From CAYILR01 sp964364175 (GTDB lineage: Bacteria > Bdellovibrionota > UBA1018), in assembly GCA_964364175.1 (NCBI GenBank), contig CAYILR010000013.1, positions 1 to 64,000 of the forward strand: DNA of 64,000 nucleotides. Reading direction: 5' to 3'. Below are positions 51,025 through 60,191 of this stretch, one piece after another. Position numbers and translations under genes: made by a program. The notes under the pieces are model-generated. The model saw only the letters and a list, made by a program, of their open reading frames with translations. It was not told where the DNA came from and did no database searches. Position 1 is the first letter of the stretch; each line of letters starts with the position of its first letter.

Positions 51025-51822
51025 ATGAATCATGTATTTATGAATCGAATGGTTGTTGCATTGGCTTTGTTGTTAGTTGGGTCGACGTCCCTTTCTTCTT
51101 GCAAGTGGATAGACGCGATTAAAGCGAAGAAGATCGCAGCAAAAGAAAAAGAAGCGAAACAGGCAGCTGAAAAATCCAGGGAAATTGATAAGAGCTTTCA
51201 GGTCGAGGCTTCTGTTGAAGCTCAAAAAGAATACGATGCTCGCAAACAGTATTTTTATGCTTTGGATGGAGATTTTGAGGGCACATTCGTTGAAATCGAG
51301 ACTTCAGCCAAAAAAGACGAGTCAAAAGAACTTGCGATAAGGCTAGAAGATGCGCCGATTGCTGTAACACAGTCGAAGATCAGCGTTCGCGTTCAAACGC
51401 TACATGATACAGTAAAATTTTCAGCGGATCAGTTTGTTCCTGCGGAGCAAATTCGAGGGCAGGCGGAGATGCTGAGCTGGCAATTTGATGTCAGTGAAGA
51501 ATTTGGTGTTTTAGATTCTGTTGAGTTGACACAGCGAGGTGCTTGTCCGAACAACGAAATCAAGCCTGATGTGAAGACCGGTGTGATGCGCTTTGTTTGT
51601 AGAGCATCTGGGCTTCTGGGTGGCAGAGACTACCAATTTGTCTTGGACGATATGGATTTTAGCTGGCAGATTGATCGAACTCCGGAAACTATGCTTTCGC
51701 GAGGAGCGACGACGAGTGAGCGCCTCCGGAACGGTGGTATTGCAAAAATTCGCTCAATGAATGTGAAAATCATTGCCGGTAACGCAAAAGAATTTTTTGG
51801 AAAATTAGAACGAAAGAATTAA
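51025..51822 (+). CDS. EPS-operon lipoprotein of unknown function
   Basis: A 265-residue protein, start ATG 51025 or 51040. Lipobox TSLSSC is followed by a Lys/Glu/Ala-rich coiled coil (AKKIAAKEKEAKQAAEKS) and a beta-rich domain. No family recognised. It lies between the deacetylase and the Wza-like gene (2 and 12 nt gaps), which suggests a role in export or outer-membrane assembly of the polymer. Confidence 0.7.
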   Translation: MNHVFMNRMVVALALLLVGSTSLSSCKWIDAIKAKKIAAKEKEAKQAAEKSREIDKSFQVEASVEAQKEYDARKQYFYALDGDFEGTFVEIETSAKKDESKELAIRLEDAPIAVTQSKISVRVQTLHDTVKFSADQFVPAEQIRGQAEMLSWQFDVSEEFGVLDSVELTQRGACPNNEIKPDVKTGVMRFVCRASGLLGGRDYQFVLDDMDFSWQIDRTPETMLSRGATTSERLRNGGIAKIRSMNVKIIAGNAKEFFGKLERKN

Positions 51823-51834
51823 ACGGAGTGCAGT

Positions 51835-52866
51835 TTGCGTAATTTAATAGCGTCGGCAGTATTAATTCAGATGAGCTTATTGGGAATTTTTGGGTGTGCA
51901 TCAAAACCCATTGATCAAGCTGAAGTTCGAAAATCTTCTGAGGCGTACGAGCAGATGAGAAAAGCCCTTCAGCTAGGAGATCGAGTAGCACCGGGTAATA
52001 CTCTTTCGGTTGATTTTCCAGCGGATACGAAGGTGACTGGCGAATACAAGGTGGATTTTGAGGGCAATATACAAATGCCGTATAAAATTACTTTGAAGGT
52101 GGGTGGGCAAACCATTCGTGAGTTGAAGGAAAGCATTCAAAAGGCTTATCAACCCTTCGTGAAGGGAAAACCAGCACTCGGTATCGAAATCAAAGAGCGG
52201 AGTGTTTGGGTTGAGGTGAGGGGCGAAGTCAAAAATGCGGGTCGGTATTTGGTACGCCTCGATACGTCGATCGAAGAGATCGTGACCATAGCAGGTGGCT
52301 TTGCAGGAGAGCAGGCAGGTGGTGCTGGTGCTTCGCGTTCCTCTGGGCGTCCTGACTATTTGCGCATCGACCGGATGAATGCAGATTCCTCGGATAAGGA
52401 TTCGATCTGGTTTGAATTAGCAGAGTATTTTTCGCAATACGACACTGAGCCTGATTTGTTGTGGCGAGGTGGCGAGTCGATTTTTTTCCAGAAAACCGCG
52501 CCTGCGGACGCCAATGTGAAAAAGAGCTGGCACAATGTCACCGTGATGGGTGAGGTGCGCGACCCTAAAGAGCACCCGGTTTTGCCCAATGCAGATTTGC
52601 TCACTTACGTGAGCCGCTCGGGTGGCCCCACGACGGCTGCCGATTTATCACGTGTGGAGATCATTCATCGCAACTCAGACAAACGTCGAACGGTGAATAT
52701 GGTCAAAGATCGTATGACCAACGAGCTCAAAGAAGGAGATGTCGTTGTGGTGCGCGCGATCGATAATTCGCCGCCGTTCATCAGCACGATTCTGACCACC
52801 GTTTTGGCTGTGACTTCGATTTCGATGAGCATCATCATGGGAATGATCCTCACCGGAATGATTTAA
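51835..52866 (+). CDS. Wza-like polysaccharide export protein
   Basis: A 343-residue protein from TTG 51835; GGAG 6 nt upstream supports this start. Signal peptide ends near FGC. The Poly_export domain (LQLGDRVAPGNTLSVDFPADTKVTGEYKVDFEGNI) is followed by two SLBB-like domains (VWVEVRGEVKNAGRYLV and VTVMGEVRDPKEHPV) and a C-terminal membrane helix, as in Wza. It forms the outer-membrane pore of the exporter with the Wzz-like protein. Confidence 0.9.
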   Translation: MRNLIASAVLIQMSLLGIFGCASKPIDQAEVRKSSEAYEQMRKALQLGDRVAPGNTLSVDFPADTKVTGEYKVDFEGNIQMPYKITLKVGGQTIRELKESIQKAYQPFVKGKPALGIEIKERSVWVEVRGEVKNAGRYLVRLDTSIEEIVTIAGGFAGEQAGGAGASRSSGRPDYLRIDRMNADSSDKDSIWFELAEYFSQYDTEPDLLWRGGESIFFQKTAPADANVKKSWHNVTVMGEVRDPKEHPVLPNADLLTYVSRSGGPTTAADLSRVEIIHRNSDKRRTVNMVKDRMTNELKEGDVVVVRAIDNSPPFISTILTTVLAVTSISMSIIMGMILTGMI

Positions 52867-53303
52867 GACACTTAGGCTAAGACAAAATTCTCCAGGCACA
52901 CGAACTTCGTTGCTCACGGTTGGGAATAGCCTTCGTAAGCTGCGCTATCGGGGAACGCGCATCCTTTCCTCCCCTCCGCTTCACGCTTCGGGGCAACGCT
53001 TTCGCGTTGGCGGCTTCTCGGACTCCTGTCCTCGAAGTGTTCGCGCCCTTCGGGCTGCGCCATCCATGGCGCGAAGAATCCCCGAATACCGCACTTACTA
53101 CGGCATATCCCAACCGACAGAAAGCTTTAGGTGGAGCAAGGGTGATTCTGGAATAAATTCTCCAGGCACTTGGACTTTTTTGTGTGCGGGTACCCGCTCC
53201 ACGCGGCGCCGGATGCGCCGGAGCGTGAGGTCAGGATGACCGCAGCGGCGTACCCGACACAAAAAAGTTCAAGTCGACTGGAGAATTCTGTTCAGGCTAG
53301 ACT
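52867..53303. repeat. block of palindromic intergenic repeats
   Basis: This 437-bp gap between convergent genes has no credible gene. AATTCTCCAGGCAC occurs at 52886-52899 and 53156-53169. Unit 1 (52918-53115) has imperfect inverted arms of about 48 bp starting GGTTGGGA and ending TCCCAACC. Unit 2 (53156-53287) has about 38-bp arms (AATTCTCCAG...GGGTAC and its inverse) around a GC-rich centre. Probably a small non-autonomous repeat family that also acts as a bidirectional terminator. Confidence 0.75.
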
Positions 53304-55526
53304 CTACGGTCCGGCAGATTCAATGATTGCGGCGAGTTGCTCGCGAACATTTTCCCATACATCTGGGTTCGTCGACCACGAGATGTCCGTGCGTGCCCAG
53401 GTCGGATCGGAGGGTACTGTCACGTCGTTCTCCCACATGATTTTTGGGACCATCTGTTGAACGATTGCGTCGACTTGCGCAGGATTGATGGCGCGAGCCA
53501 AGGTGAGGTAGTCCACGTCTTGGATGCCGCGTCTCCAGTGCTTCAAGCGCAAGCTGGCGATTGGACCGTTGAGCGCCATGGAATCGGCAGGGAAAACGGT
53601 GTCAGTTCCTGGATAGAACAACACTCCGTCCCCGTTGCAATGGTTCCAGCCGGTTTCGCCGGTGCTCGAGCTGAATCCGGTTTTTCCTCCGAATGTCTGA
53701 GCGTCATGAAAGAGATTGTTCTGACCTCGGCCGCTTTGGTAGTCCCTGTAATAAGTGGATTCCCAGAAGAACCAGCGAGAGACTTTCTTCTTGAACTGAG
53801 TCCATGCAACCACACGCAGTGCAACTCCGTCGTCCTCCGTGGCGTAAGACCCTGTCGCAGGCCTTTTTCCATTGTAGCTGTAGAATTTTTTGTTCCCCGA
53901 AGCCAATACAGTTTGGTGCGCGTTTTCCCAAAGTGTTTTTGGGGCAACAGCGATCCAGCTTGCAATGACATTGAGAGACGGAGTGTAATTCAGAGCGTTT
54001 GGCAGAGAGATGGTTGCAAAAGTCGGCAACGCACTTCCTACGCCTGGATTGGAGGCAGCCCAACCAGCCCACATCTCGGTCTGAGCATAATTCGTGCTCT
54101 CATCAATGAGGTACAAGAACCGTTCAGTGGAAGGGCTGTTGTCGCGGAACCATTGTTCCCAGCCGTTCATATGAGTTTGCAGGGTTGCCTGGCTGATCGG
54201 CGTCCATTGATATTGCCATCCCCCATAGGTGTGGACTGAAAACACGTTGTTCCCAGTCGCCACGCCGGGACCGTCGTATCCATTGGCGCTCGTAAAGAGT
54301 GAGCCGTCCAGTCGAGGGATCCATTCCGTTCGAGGACGGTCCGCGCTCCAAACGTCGGTTCCAGGATTGGAATCGATCATGGAAATTTTATGCCGGTGAG
54401 CCAGCAGATAGTGCTTGTTCTTGATCTGAGTGGCAGACGAGCTCAACGATGTGCCCGGATTTGGCCAAGCATTTCCTAAATAACGCTCGTTGACGTCGGA
54501 ATATCCCATGTAGAGCATGGTTTTGGAGTTGGGTACGTCTGGCAGGGTGAAGTTTCTCACTGTGAGTTCAACTGGAACGGTGCGGACAACAGATCCGTTC
54601 AGTGAAATCGACACATTCCCTGTGTAAAGTCCCGCGGGAGCAGTTTTTGGAATGTAAATGTCCACCCAGATGCTTTGGTTTTTTCCAACATCGATGTTGA
54701 ATGCGCCTGCCACCTCAGTGGGCACAGCGATTTCTGGGTAGAATTTGTCGTGATCGGGGCGTTGAGTCCATGTGCCCGAACCGATGCCTTCACCTGTATA
54801 AGGCCTACGCATGCGTTTCGGAACGTGGCGCTCGTCGTAAGTATCGTAAGATAGGGCGCTCAATCCCTTGATGGGCAAATAGCGAACATGAAAGAGCTCG
54901 ATGTTGCGATTGACCCAATTGAATACGCTGGATGTAGGTGAGGAGCCGATGATCGCTCCCCCTGGGCCAGTCAGCTGATTGAAGCTGACATTGACCAGTG
55001 AGGCTGACTGCGAGGCTGCCTCAAGAATCAAGTTGAAGGCCACAACCTCGTTTTTGGCTCCGAAGGTAGAGACTTTGCTTCCATCCCAGAGTTTGTTCAC
55101 AACAGCACTAGAAGAAGTGCTGGCTCGAAGCTCATCCTGCGTGACTTTGTCAGCACCGTCGTTTGCCCAGATTGCGCTAATGGCGATTGGGTTTGAGGAA
55201 GGGCTTGGTGATGGTGTTTGAGTCGGGCTTGGGCTTGGAGTTGGCGTAGGAGTGGGTGATGGAGACGGACTCGGAGTCGGCGTAGGCGAAGGACTTGGAG
55301 TAGGAGTCGGTGTGGGTGTAGGCGTAGGAACGGGTGTTGGAGAATCAATCGGAGTGGGACTGGCGCTTGGCTCTGCTGAAGGTTCGGGTGTGGGGGTCGG
55401 AGTGGGCGTAGCCGTCGGGGTTGGAGTAGGGGTCGGTGTAGGTTTTGGACTCCAGGGTAATTGGCAAGCGTTCAATCCAATGGCAATCCCTACCCAAGTC
55501 AACTGCTGAATATATAATTTTTTCAC
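53304..55526 (-). CDS. Pro/Thr/Ser-linker lipoprotein with DUF4091/glycosidase-like domain
   Basis: A 740-residue lipoprotein (lipidated Cys in GLNACQ). Residues 28-112 are an almost pure Pro/Thr/Ser spacer. The rest has a beta-rich N-terminal domain and an alpha/beta barrel-like part (RFLYLIDES, FATISLPN), ending with LRLKHWRRGIQDVDYLTLA, the signature of DUF4091 proteins related to glycoside hydrolases. The spacer would hold the domain away from the membrane, perhaps reaching the exported polymer. Convergent with the Wza-like gene. Confidence 0.78.
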   Translation of the reverse strand: MKKLYIQQLTWVGIAIGLNACQLPWSPKPTPTPTPTPTATPTPTPTPEPSAEPSASPTPIDSPTPVPTPTPTPTPTPSPSPTPTPSPSPSPTPTPTPSPSPTQTPSPSPSSNPIAISAIWANDGADKVTQDELRASTSSSAVVNKLWDGSKVSTFGAKNEVVAFNLILEAASQSASLVNVSFNQLTGPGGAIIGSSPTSSVFNWVNRNIELFHVRYLPIKGLSALSYDTYDERHVPKRMRRPYTGEGIGSGTWTQRPDHDKFYPEIAVPTEVAGAFNIDVGKNQSIWVDIYIPKTAPAGLYTGNVSISLNGSVVRTVPVELTVRNFTLPDVPNSKTMLYMGYSDVNERYLGNAWPNPGTSLSSSATQIKNKHYLLAHRHKISMIDSNPGTDVWSADRPRTEWIPRLDGSLFTSANGYDGPGVATGNNVFSVHTYGGWQYQWTPISQATLQTHMNGWEQWFRDNSPSTERFLYLIDESTNYAQTEMWAGWAASNPGVGSALPTFATISLPNALNYTPSLNVIASWIAVAPKTLWENAHQTVLASGNKKFYSYNGKRPATGSYATEDDGVALRVVAWTQFKKKVSRWFFWESTYYRDYQSGRGQNNLFHDAQTFGGKTGFSSSTGETGWNHCNGDGVLFYPGTDTVFPADSMALNGPIASLRLKHWRRGIQDVDYLTLARAINPAQVDAIVQQMVPKIMWENDVTVPSDPTWARTDISWSTNPDVWENVREQLAAIIESAGP
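55191..55445 (-). repeat. low-complexity Pro-Thr/Ser-coding tandem repeat
   Basis: About 85 codons alternate Pro with Thr or Ser (TPTPTP, SPSPTP), written as imperfect 6-bp units. Slippage here would change linker length in steps of two residues. Confidence 0.8.
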
Positions 55527-55590
55527 TATGCGCTCTCCTTAGCAGTGTAATTCTAACACTACTGCCTCCCTCCAATGGAAGATTTATTAG

Positions 55591-55612
55591 TTGACGCGAG
55601 CGCGTGCGTCAA
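55591..55612 (+). promoter_or_regulatory. TTGACGC...GCGTCAA inverted repeat upstream of an EPS gene
   Basis: TTGACGC (55591-55597) and GCGTCAA (55606-55612) are exact inverted copies 8 nt apart. The site is just upstream of the promoter at 55621 and begins with the same 9 bases as 47593-47601. Confidence 0.6.
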
Positions 55613-55620
55613 CAAAAACC

Positions 55621-55649
55621 TTGTTTAATAATGACGCATTGTATATAAA
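55621..55649 (+). promoter_or_regulatory. sigma-70-type promoter
   Basis: TTGTTT, 17 nt, TATAAA lies 29 bp before the ATG at 55678. The spacer contains another TGACGC. Confidence 0.55.
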
Positions 55650-55677
55650 AATCGCGCTCAACCCGAGGAAAGTATCC

Positions 55678-57435
55678 ATGATTTTTAGACGTCCCATTCA
55701 GTTGATTTTTTTAGTCGCTGCGCTTCTTTTGAGCGGATGCGGAAGTAAATTTGATGATATTGCAGGTCTTTACGAAGGTGATTTCAGCAAAATTGAGAAC
55801 GGCACGACGCAGTCGCTGCGCGTTACAACAGAGATCAGTGAAGCCAATTGGCACCACGGAAACTTCAACATCACAGTCTACGAGCGAGACACTAAAAACC
55901 CCGTTTTGATGATGACCGTCGAGAAGCGTGGCGTTATCAGCAAGCTTTTTTTCAGAAGCAGCATATTGGCAGGTGCCTCCGAAGTCGAAATTGAAAATCG
56001 AGGTGGCTCGTGCGCTGTTCCCGTAGCGGACAAGGATCAACCGAATGCACCGTCACGAATGATATTTTGTGCTCAGTCTGATGTGATTAGTTTTTTCTCG
56101 TCAGATGGAACGGGCAAATACCGTGTCCTCCTTTACATGAGTAAAAACACTCCTCTCAAAGAAGACCCGTTGATCAAGGACGGTCTTTATAGCCTGGATG
56201 ATCTTTTCCGCCATGTCGCCACCGACAATTATGAAACTCGTCTGGCGACGGAGAAACTTTATCAAGCGCAAGAACAAGTGAAAATCACTCGATCCTATTT
56301 ATTTCCTTCGTTGAGTTACGGTACGGCGAAAATGCTGGCAAATCCGCCTACAGAGGGATTTTGGTCGACACGAGGCCAGGTGCTTCCCATTGTCTATCCA
56401 GCAGGCTGGTTGAGCGTGCGGGGATCTTCTGAAGCGTATGCGAGCAACGTCAGCGGCTATCAGAATGGAATCATTGCAATGGCGGGTTCGTTGTTCCCGT
56501 TTATTTTTCCCACCTATTGGTTAGCGCTGGATCGGCACAAGGAACTCTACGAGGCCGAAGTGATTGGTTTTCAAGCATTGATCGCAAATCAAATGACGAC
56601 GGTCCAAGATATCTATCACGAAATTTTGAGGGATCGCAGTGCTCTGAAGCGAATGCAAGAGATGCTGACTTCATTGAAAATTCGTCGGAATGTTTTTGAG
56701 ATTTTATTTAAGAATGGAATTGGAACTCAGCTGGATCTGGACGAAATGGATGAGTTTATCCGTGAGAGTGAACAGGATATTGCTCGGATCGAACGTTCGG
56801 TGACAACCCAGTACGCCCTGCTTTCGGTAGGAATTGGTTTGTCTCCTCGAAATGGAGTCAAAGGCTTGATTGATCCCGCTCCGCTGGGAGAGTTGAATCC
56901 CATTGATACAAAAGACCTTTGGGCAGAAGCCAAAGCAGGCTCGCTTGAAATTCGTCAAATGTTGTATTTGGAGCAGGCAGCGGCCAAGCAATCGAAAGAA
57001 GAGTATTTTTCTTTTATCAATCCGTCGGAATGGATTGGATTCAGCGAAAGTATTTTCCATCGGATTAAAATTTCAAAATCAGCTGTTGAAGAAGTAAAAA
57101 TTCGTCGTGAAAAAACCGAACGCGAAGTGGAAGATAAAGTGACTGAGTTGGCTGCAGCCTACAACTTCCTGTTGAGTGAGAGAGTTAAAGTGCAAGAAAA
57201 TTTGCTGAGAAAACAGAAAATTTTGGATCAGATTTCGGCTCAGTACAGTAGTGGTGCTGGTGGCATTACCCTGATGCATTTGAGAACGGCTTACGAACGA
57301 CTGTTGAAGGGGAGACTCGATCAAGACAATATCGAAAACGAATTGGCTGCTGTGATCGGAAAAATGAATCGTCTCATGTGGCGAGGAGCCTATGTGAATG
57401 TGCTCCAATCCGAAGTTCCTAGAACCATGTGGTGA
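55678..57435 (+). CDS. lipoprotein with TolC-like helical domain in the EPS locus
   Basis: A 585-residue protein. ATG 55678 follows GAGGAAAG and gives lipobox LLLSGC. Residues about 20-165 are a beta-rich domain; from about 180 on a TolC-like half begins (SLDDLFRHVATDNYETRLATEKLYQA) with coiled coils (NGIGTQLDLDEMDEFIRESEQDIA and QYSSGAGGITLMHLRTAYERL). It lacks the usual N-terminal signal-to-barrel order of TolC. It may be an alternative outer-membrane component of polymer or protein export. Followed by a hexapeptide acyltransferase gene 3 nt later. Confidence 0.72.
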   Translation: MIFRRPIQLIFLVAALLLSGCGSKFDDIAGLYEGDFSKIENGTTQSLRVTTEISEANWHHGNFNITVYERDTKNPVLMMTVEKRGVISKLFFRSSILAGASEVEIENRGGSCAVPVADKDQPNAPSRMIFCAQSDVISFFSSDGTGKYRVLLYMSKNTPLKEDPLIKDGLYSLDDLFRHVATDNYETRLATEKLYQAQEQVKITRSYLFPSLSYGTAKMLANPPTEGFWSTRGQVLPIVYPAGWLSVRGSSEAYASNVSGYQNGIIAMAGSLFPFIFPTYWLALDRHKELYEAEVIGFQALIANQMTTVQDIYHEILRDRSALKRMQEMLTSLKIRRNVFEILFKNGIGTQLDLDEMDEFIRESEQDIARIERSVTTQYALLSVGIGLSPRNGVKGLIDPAPLGELNPIDTKDLWAEAKAGSLEIRQMLYLEQAAAKQSKEEYFSFINPSEWIGFSESIFHRIKISKSAVEEVKIRREKTEREVEDKVTELAAAYNFLLSERVKVQENLLRKQKILDQISAQYSSGAGGITLMHLRTAYERLLKGRLDQDNIENELAAVIGKMNRLMWRGAYVNVLQSEVPRTMW

Positions 57436-57438
57436 CCC

Positions 57439-58086
57439 GTGGTTAAAAAAATTATAAAAAAAATATTACTGAGTTTGTTGGCTGTGCTGCCTTCACCTCG
57501 ACTGACCGGCGAGACAGGCGCAGGATTACATTTGTCTTGGCGCCAGGGTTGGATCAAGGGAATGTTGCTTCGGCCTATTTGGAGGATTCGAGGCCTGCTG
57601 GGGGGGGCGCAAGTTGAAATCGGAAAACGATTTTCTCTTCAAGGTTCATTGATTTTCAGCGGTCCAGGCACGGTTCGAATCGGTGATGATGTGACCGTAG
57701 CAATGGTTGTCACTCCATTCACTCATTCTCGCGAGGCTGTCATAGAAATTGGCGATCGATGCTTTGTGAATGGAACTCGCTTCGGCTGTTCTCGGTCGAT
57801 TCGTGTGGGGAGCGATTGTATTTTGGCCGATGTGCGGATCATGGACACTGATTTTCACCCGGTTTCAAAGCGACGCTCAGGTCCAGGGCTCAAAATCGGC
57901 GTGGCTCCCATCGAGATTGGAAACAATGTTTGGGTTGCTGCAGGCGCAGCGATCCTCAAGGGCGTTAAAATTGGCGATAATTCGGTTGTCGCTTTTGGAT
58001 CAGTGTTGGTCAAAAGTGTTCCAGCCAATCGAATTGTGGGTGGCAATCCCGCCGTTGATATTGCTCCTGTTCCTGAGTTGCACTAA
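57439..58086 (+). CDS. left-handed beta-helix O-acyltransferase
   Basis: A 215-residue protein from GTG 57439. Hexapeptide repeats begin at about residue 55 (AQVEIGKRFSLQGSLIF) and end with IEIGNNVWVAAGAAILKGVKIGDNSVVAFGSVL. IMDTDFHPV contains the catalytic His. Probably acetylates the polymer or its precursor. Cotranscribed with the TolC-like gene and convergent with the PEP-CTERM gene only 4 bp away. Confidence 0.87.
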   Translation: MVKKIIKKILLSLLAVLPSPRLTGETGAGLHLSWRQGWIKGMLLRPIWRIRGLLGGAQVEIGKRFSLQGSLIFSGPGTVRIGDDVTVAMVVTPFTHSREAVIEIGDRCFVNGTRFGCSRSIRVGSDCILADVRIMDTDFHPVSKRRSGPGLKIGVAPIEIGNNVWVAAGAAILKGVKIGDNSVVAFGSVLVKSVPANRIVGGNPAVDIAPVPELH

Positions 58087-58090
58087 AAAA

Positions 58091-58501
58091 TTAGTTTTGA
58101 TTGCGGGATTCGATTTTGCGACGTCTGTATTTCATCACAGCCGCGCCACCGCCTGCAGCCAGCAAGAAGAGAGTTGCTGGTTCTGGAGCTCCGCCGCCAC
58201 CGTTAGGCTGCTCTCCTCCACCGCCGGGAATTTCGCCGCCACCGCCGCCAGGAATATCAATGATGTCGCCTCCAGGGGTTCCGTTACCTTCACCCCCGTT
58301 GCTTCCACCACCGCCATCACCGCTGCCGCCGTTGTCTCCACCACCGCCACCGCCTTGTTGGCTAGCCAGCCAAGCCAGTAATAAGAACTCGCGGTTATGA
58401 TTTTTTTTGCGCTTGTGGCCGAACGCCATTGCGTTCTCAGACAAAGACACGCTTCCAAAGCCTAAAATAACAAGCAAAGTCGCAAATTTTAATAGATTCA
58501 T
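58091..58501 (-). CDS. PEP-CTERM exosortase substrate 1
   Basis: A 136-residue protein from ATG 58501 (GAGAGAG just upstream). Signal peptide (LLVILGFGSVSLSENAMA), then FGHKRKKNH, then a Gly/Asn/Asp-rich spacer. The C-terminus has the PEP-CTERM sorting signal: APEPATLFLLAAGGG, one membrane helix and the basic tail KYRRRK. Such proteins are cut at the PEP motif by exosortase and released or attached outside. Its sorting tail is almost identical to that of the protein at 60192. Confidence 0.92.
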   Translation of the reverse strand: MNLLKFATLLVILGFGSVSLSENAMAFGHKRKKNHNREFLLLAWLASQQGGGGGGDNGGSGDGGGGSNGGEGNGTPGGDIIDIPGGGGGEIPGGGGEQPNGGGGAPEPATLFLLAAGGGAAVMKYRRRKIESRNQN

Positions 58502-58583
58502 AATCTCTCTCACTCTCTCGTGGAGGACTCGTACAATAATTGTTTTTCAATTGCACTATTATTTTTAAGATGTTTAAAAAAAA

Positions 58584-60161
58584 CTACAACGATGAGTTGT
58601 TGAGTCGGTCTTGGTCAGAAATCCAGGATTCCAAGCGTTTTTTCGCATCAAGGAAAGACCGTTCTACGGGACTATTTGTCCTGATTTCGGTGGCAACGCG
58701 AATCATTGTCCCATCAGTTGGAGCAGCGACAAAGGCCAGCTTCTTGATTTGGTTCCAGCTCCATCGCAGTTGGTGCTCCAAATAACTCGATGTCTCGACA
58801 CCGCCCATTCGGTACCAGTAGTACACCAGCAAAGCATAGTTTCCTCTTCGAACAATCATCTGGACGATGGGGAGAGTGCGGCCATTGACTTGCAAGGTGG
58901 TGGGGGTTCTCGCCAGAATTTCGTAGTGCTCAGCGCGATAACAAAGTTCGGGTGGATGCCCGATTTTTCGGCTGTCGGGTGAATGGACTCGATACAGGAA
59001 AACCGGCGCCGTGGAGAGGAGGCTTTCGAAACGGAACATCCGAGCGTCCCGGGTGCCTACCACGTCAAAAGTAGTTGCATCGACTTTCAGCTCGGTTGTT
59101 TTCCATCCAGGAATGTTGAACTGAGCGGTTGTGTCGGTTTCCTGAGAGACCGCTACAAAATCTGCCTGTCTGCGGATTTGAATCGAAAGTATCGCGAAAA
59201 AGATTAAAACTCCCAAAAATACCAGCGTGCGAGAACGTGAGTGGCCGACTTGAGGTTCGGGTGACGAGCTTTCTATGGCTTCGATTTTTTCCGATTTTTT
59301 TGTGGGCTGATCCCATTTGAGGGGTATGCGGACTCCTAAGGCCAAAAAGAGGAGAGAAGCCCCCACTGTGACGATTCCGATGCCACTATGCCCAGCACCA
59401 AAAGCAAACTCTCCCCACCCGGCTGCGACAAATGCGCAAATAGCAAGGATTCGCATGAGGTTAGTCAGGATTGCTGTGGGCACTAGCAAAAACGCGATGA
59501 CCCAGGATTTCACTCGTGACGTTTCCATGTAGATCAGCACCCAGCCAATCGCGATGACAGTGATCAGCGTGTTCATGCCGCTGCAAGCGTCGACGATTGT
59601 TACTTTGTGTTGGGCAAAATGCAGGACGTTCCCCACCCGAGAATAAGGCAATCCCAGGATCGCCATGATGCCATGAAGTGTCCATCCGGCCAGGGTTGCG
59701 CTCAATTCACGCATTCCATAAGTCAGCTGCGACATGAAAAATGAAGGAATGGGGATGAGCAAAAGAAGGTAAAGAAGTGCCCAGCGATATCGTTTGAATC
59801 CCTCGACGCCACCCAGCCAGATTACGCTGCTCCAAATCCAAAGGACCAAAGCAGCACCTTGGAGAACGGTGATTTGTTGTGAAGCTCCCAGCAAGTGCAG
59901 GAAAAGTGCAGAAAAAATGAAGAAAAGCGCGGGATAACGATGGGTGGATTTTTGAGTGGATCCTGGATTGGCAGTGTAGGTTCTCCAGGCCATCCAAATG
60001 CTGACGAATGGAACCAGGATCGCGTGATCGTAAAAAGATACTGGCTCAAGCCAGCGCATGTAGAGTGCAGAAAATGTGGGGTAAAAAATAAAAGTGGCAG
60101 CGATCAACGCTGCCACTTTTTCAACCTTTAAAACTATTTTCAAGGGTTGGACTTTTTGCAC
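58584..60161 (-). CDS. exosortase fused to an EpsI domain
   Basis: A 525-residue protein from GTG 60161. The first 285 residues are an eight-helix exosortase with the catalytic triad C193 (IVDACSGMNTLI), R237 (LTNLMRIL) and H258 (GAGHSGIG). After a charged linker, residues about 310-525 are an EpsI domain, recognised by IGHPPELCYRAEHYEI. It processes PEP-CTERM proteins at the inner membrane. It lies between two such substrates in one minus-strand operon, next to the EPS locus, as is typical of XrtA-like systems. Confidence 0.93.
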   Translation of the reverse strand: MQKVQPLKIVLKVEKVAALIAATFIFYPTFSALYMRWLEPVSFYDHAILVPFVSIWMAWRTYTANPGSTQKSTHRYPALFFIFSALFLHLLGASQQITVLQGAALVLWIWSSVIWLGGVEGFKRYRWALLYLLLLIPIPSFFMSQLTYGMRELSATLAGWTLHGIMAILGLPYSRVGNVLHFAQHKVTIVDACSGMNTLITVIAIGWVLIYMETSRVKSWVIAFLLVPTAILTNLMRILAICAFVAAGWGEFAFGAGHSGIGIVTVGASLLFLALGVRIPLKWDQPTKKSEKIEAIESSSPEPQVGHSRSRTLVFLGVLIFFAILSIQIRRQADFVAVSQETDTTAQFNIPGWKTTELKVDATTFDVVGTRDARMFRFESLLSTAPVFLYRVHSPDSRKIGHPPELCYRAEHYEILARTPTTLQVNGRTLPIVQMIVRRGNYALLVYYWYRMGGVETSSYLEHQLRWSWNQIKKLAFVAAPTDGTMIRVATEIRTNSPVERSFLDAKKRLESWISDQDRLNNSSL

Positions 60162-60172
60162 TGCTTAGGCCC

Positions 60173-60184
60173 AACTCATGAGTT
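60173..60184. promoter_or_regulatory. 12-bp palindrome between substrate and exosortase genes
   Basis: AACTCATGAGTT is a perfect palindrome in the 30-bp gap between the PEP-CTERM gene stop and the exosortase start. It might tune translation or transcription of the exosortase. Confidence 0.3.
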
Positions 60185-60191
60185 AGTTGAC

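Noticed and set aside
52910..53239. Overlapping open frames of 78-109 codons on both strands
   Set aside because: They lie entirely in the palindromic repeat block, overlap one another in several frames and show no start context or protein-like composition.
58101..58400. Pro-rich plus-strand frame opposite the PEP-CTERM gene
   Set aside because: It is the mirror of Gly codons on the coding strand and has no start context.
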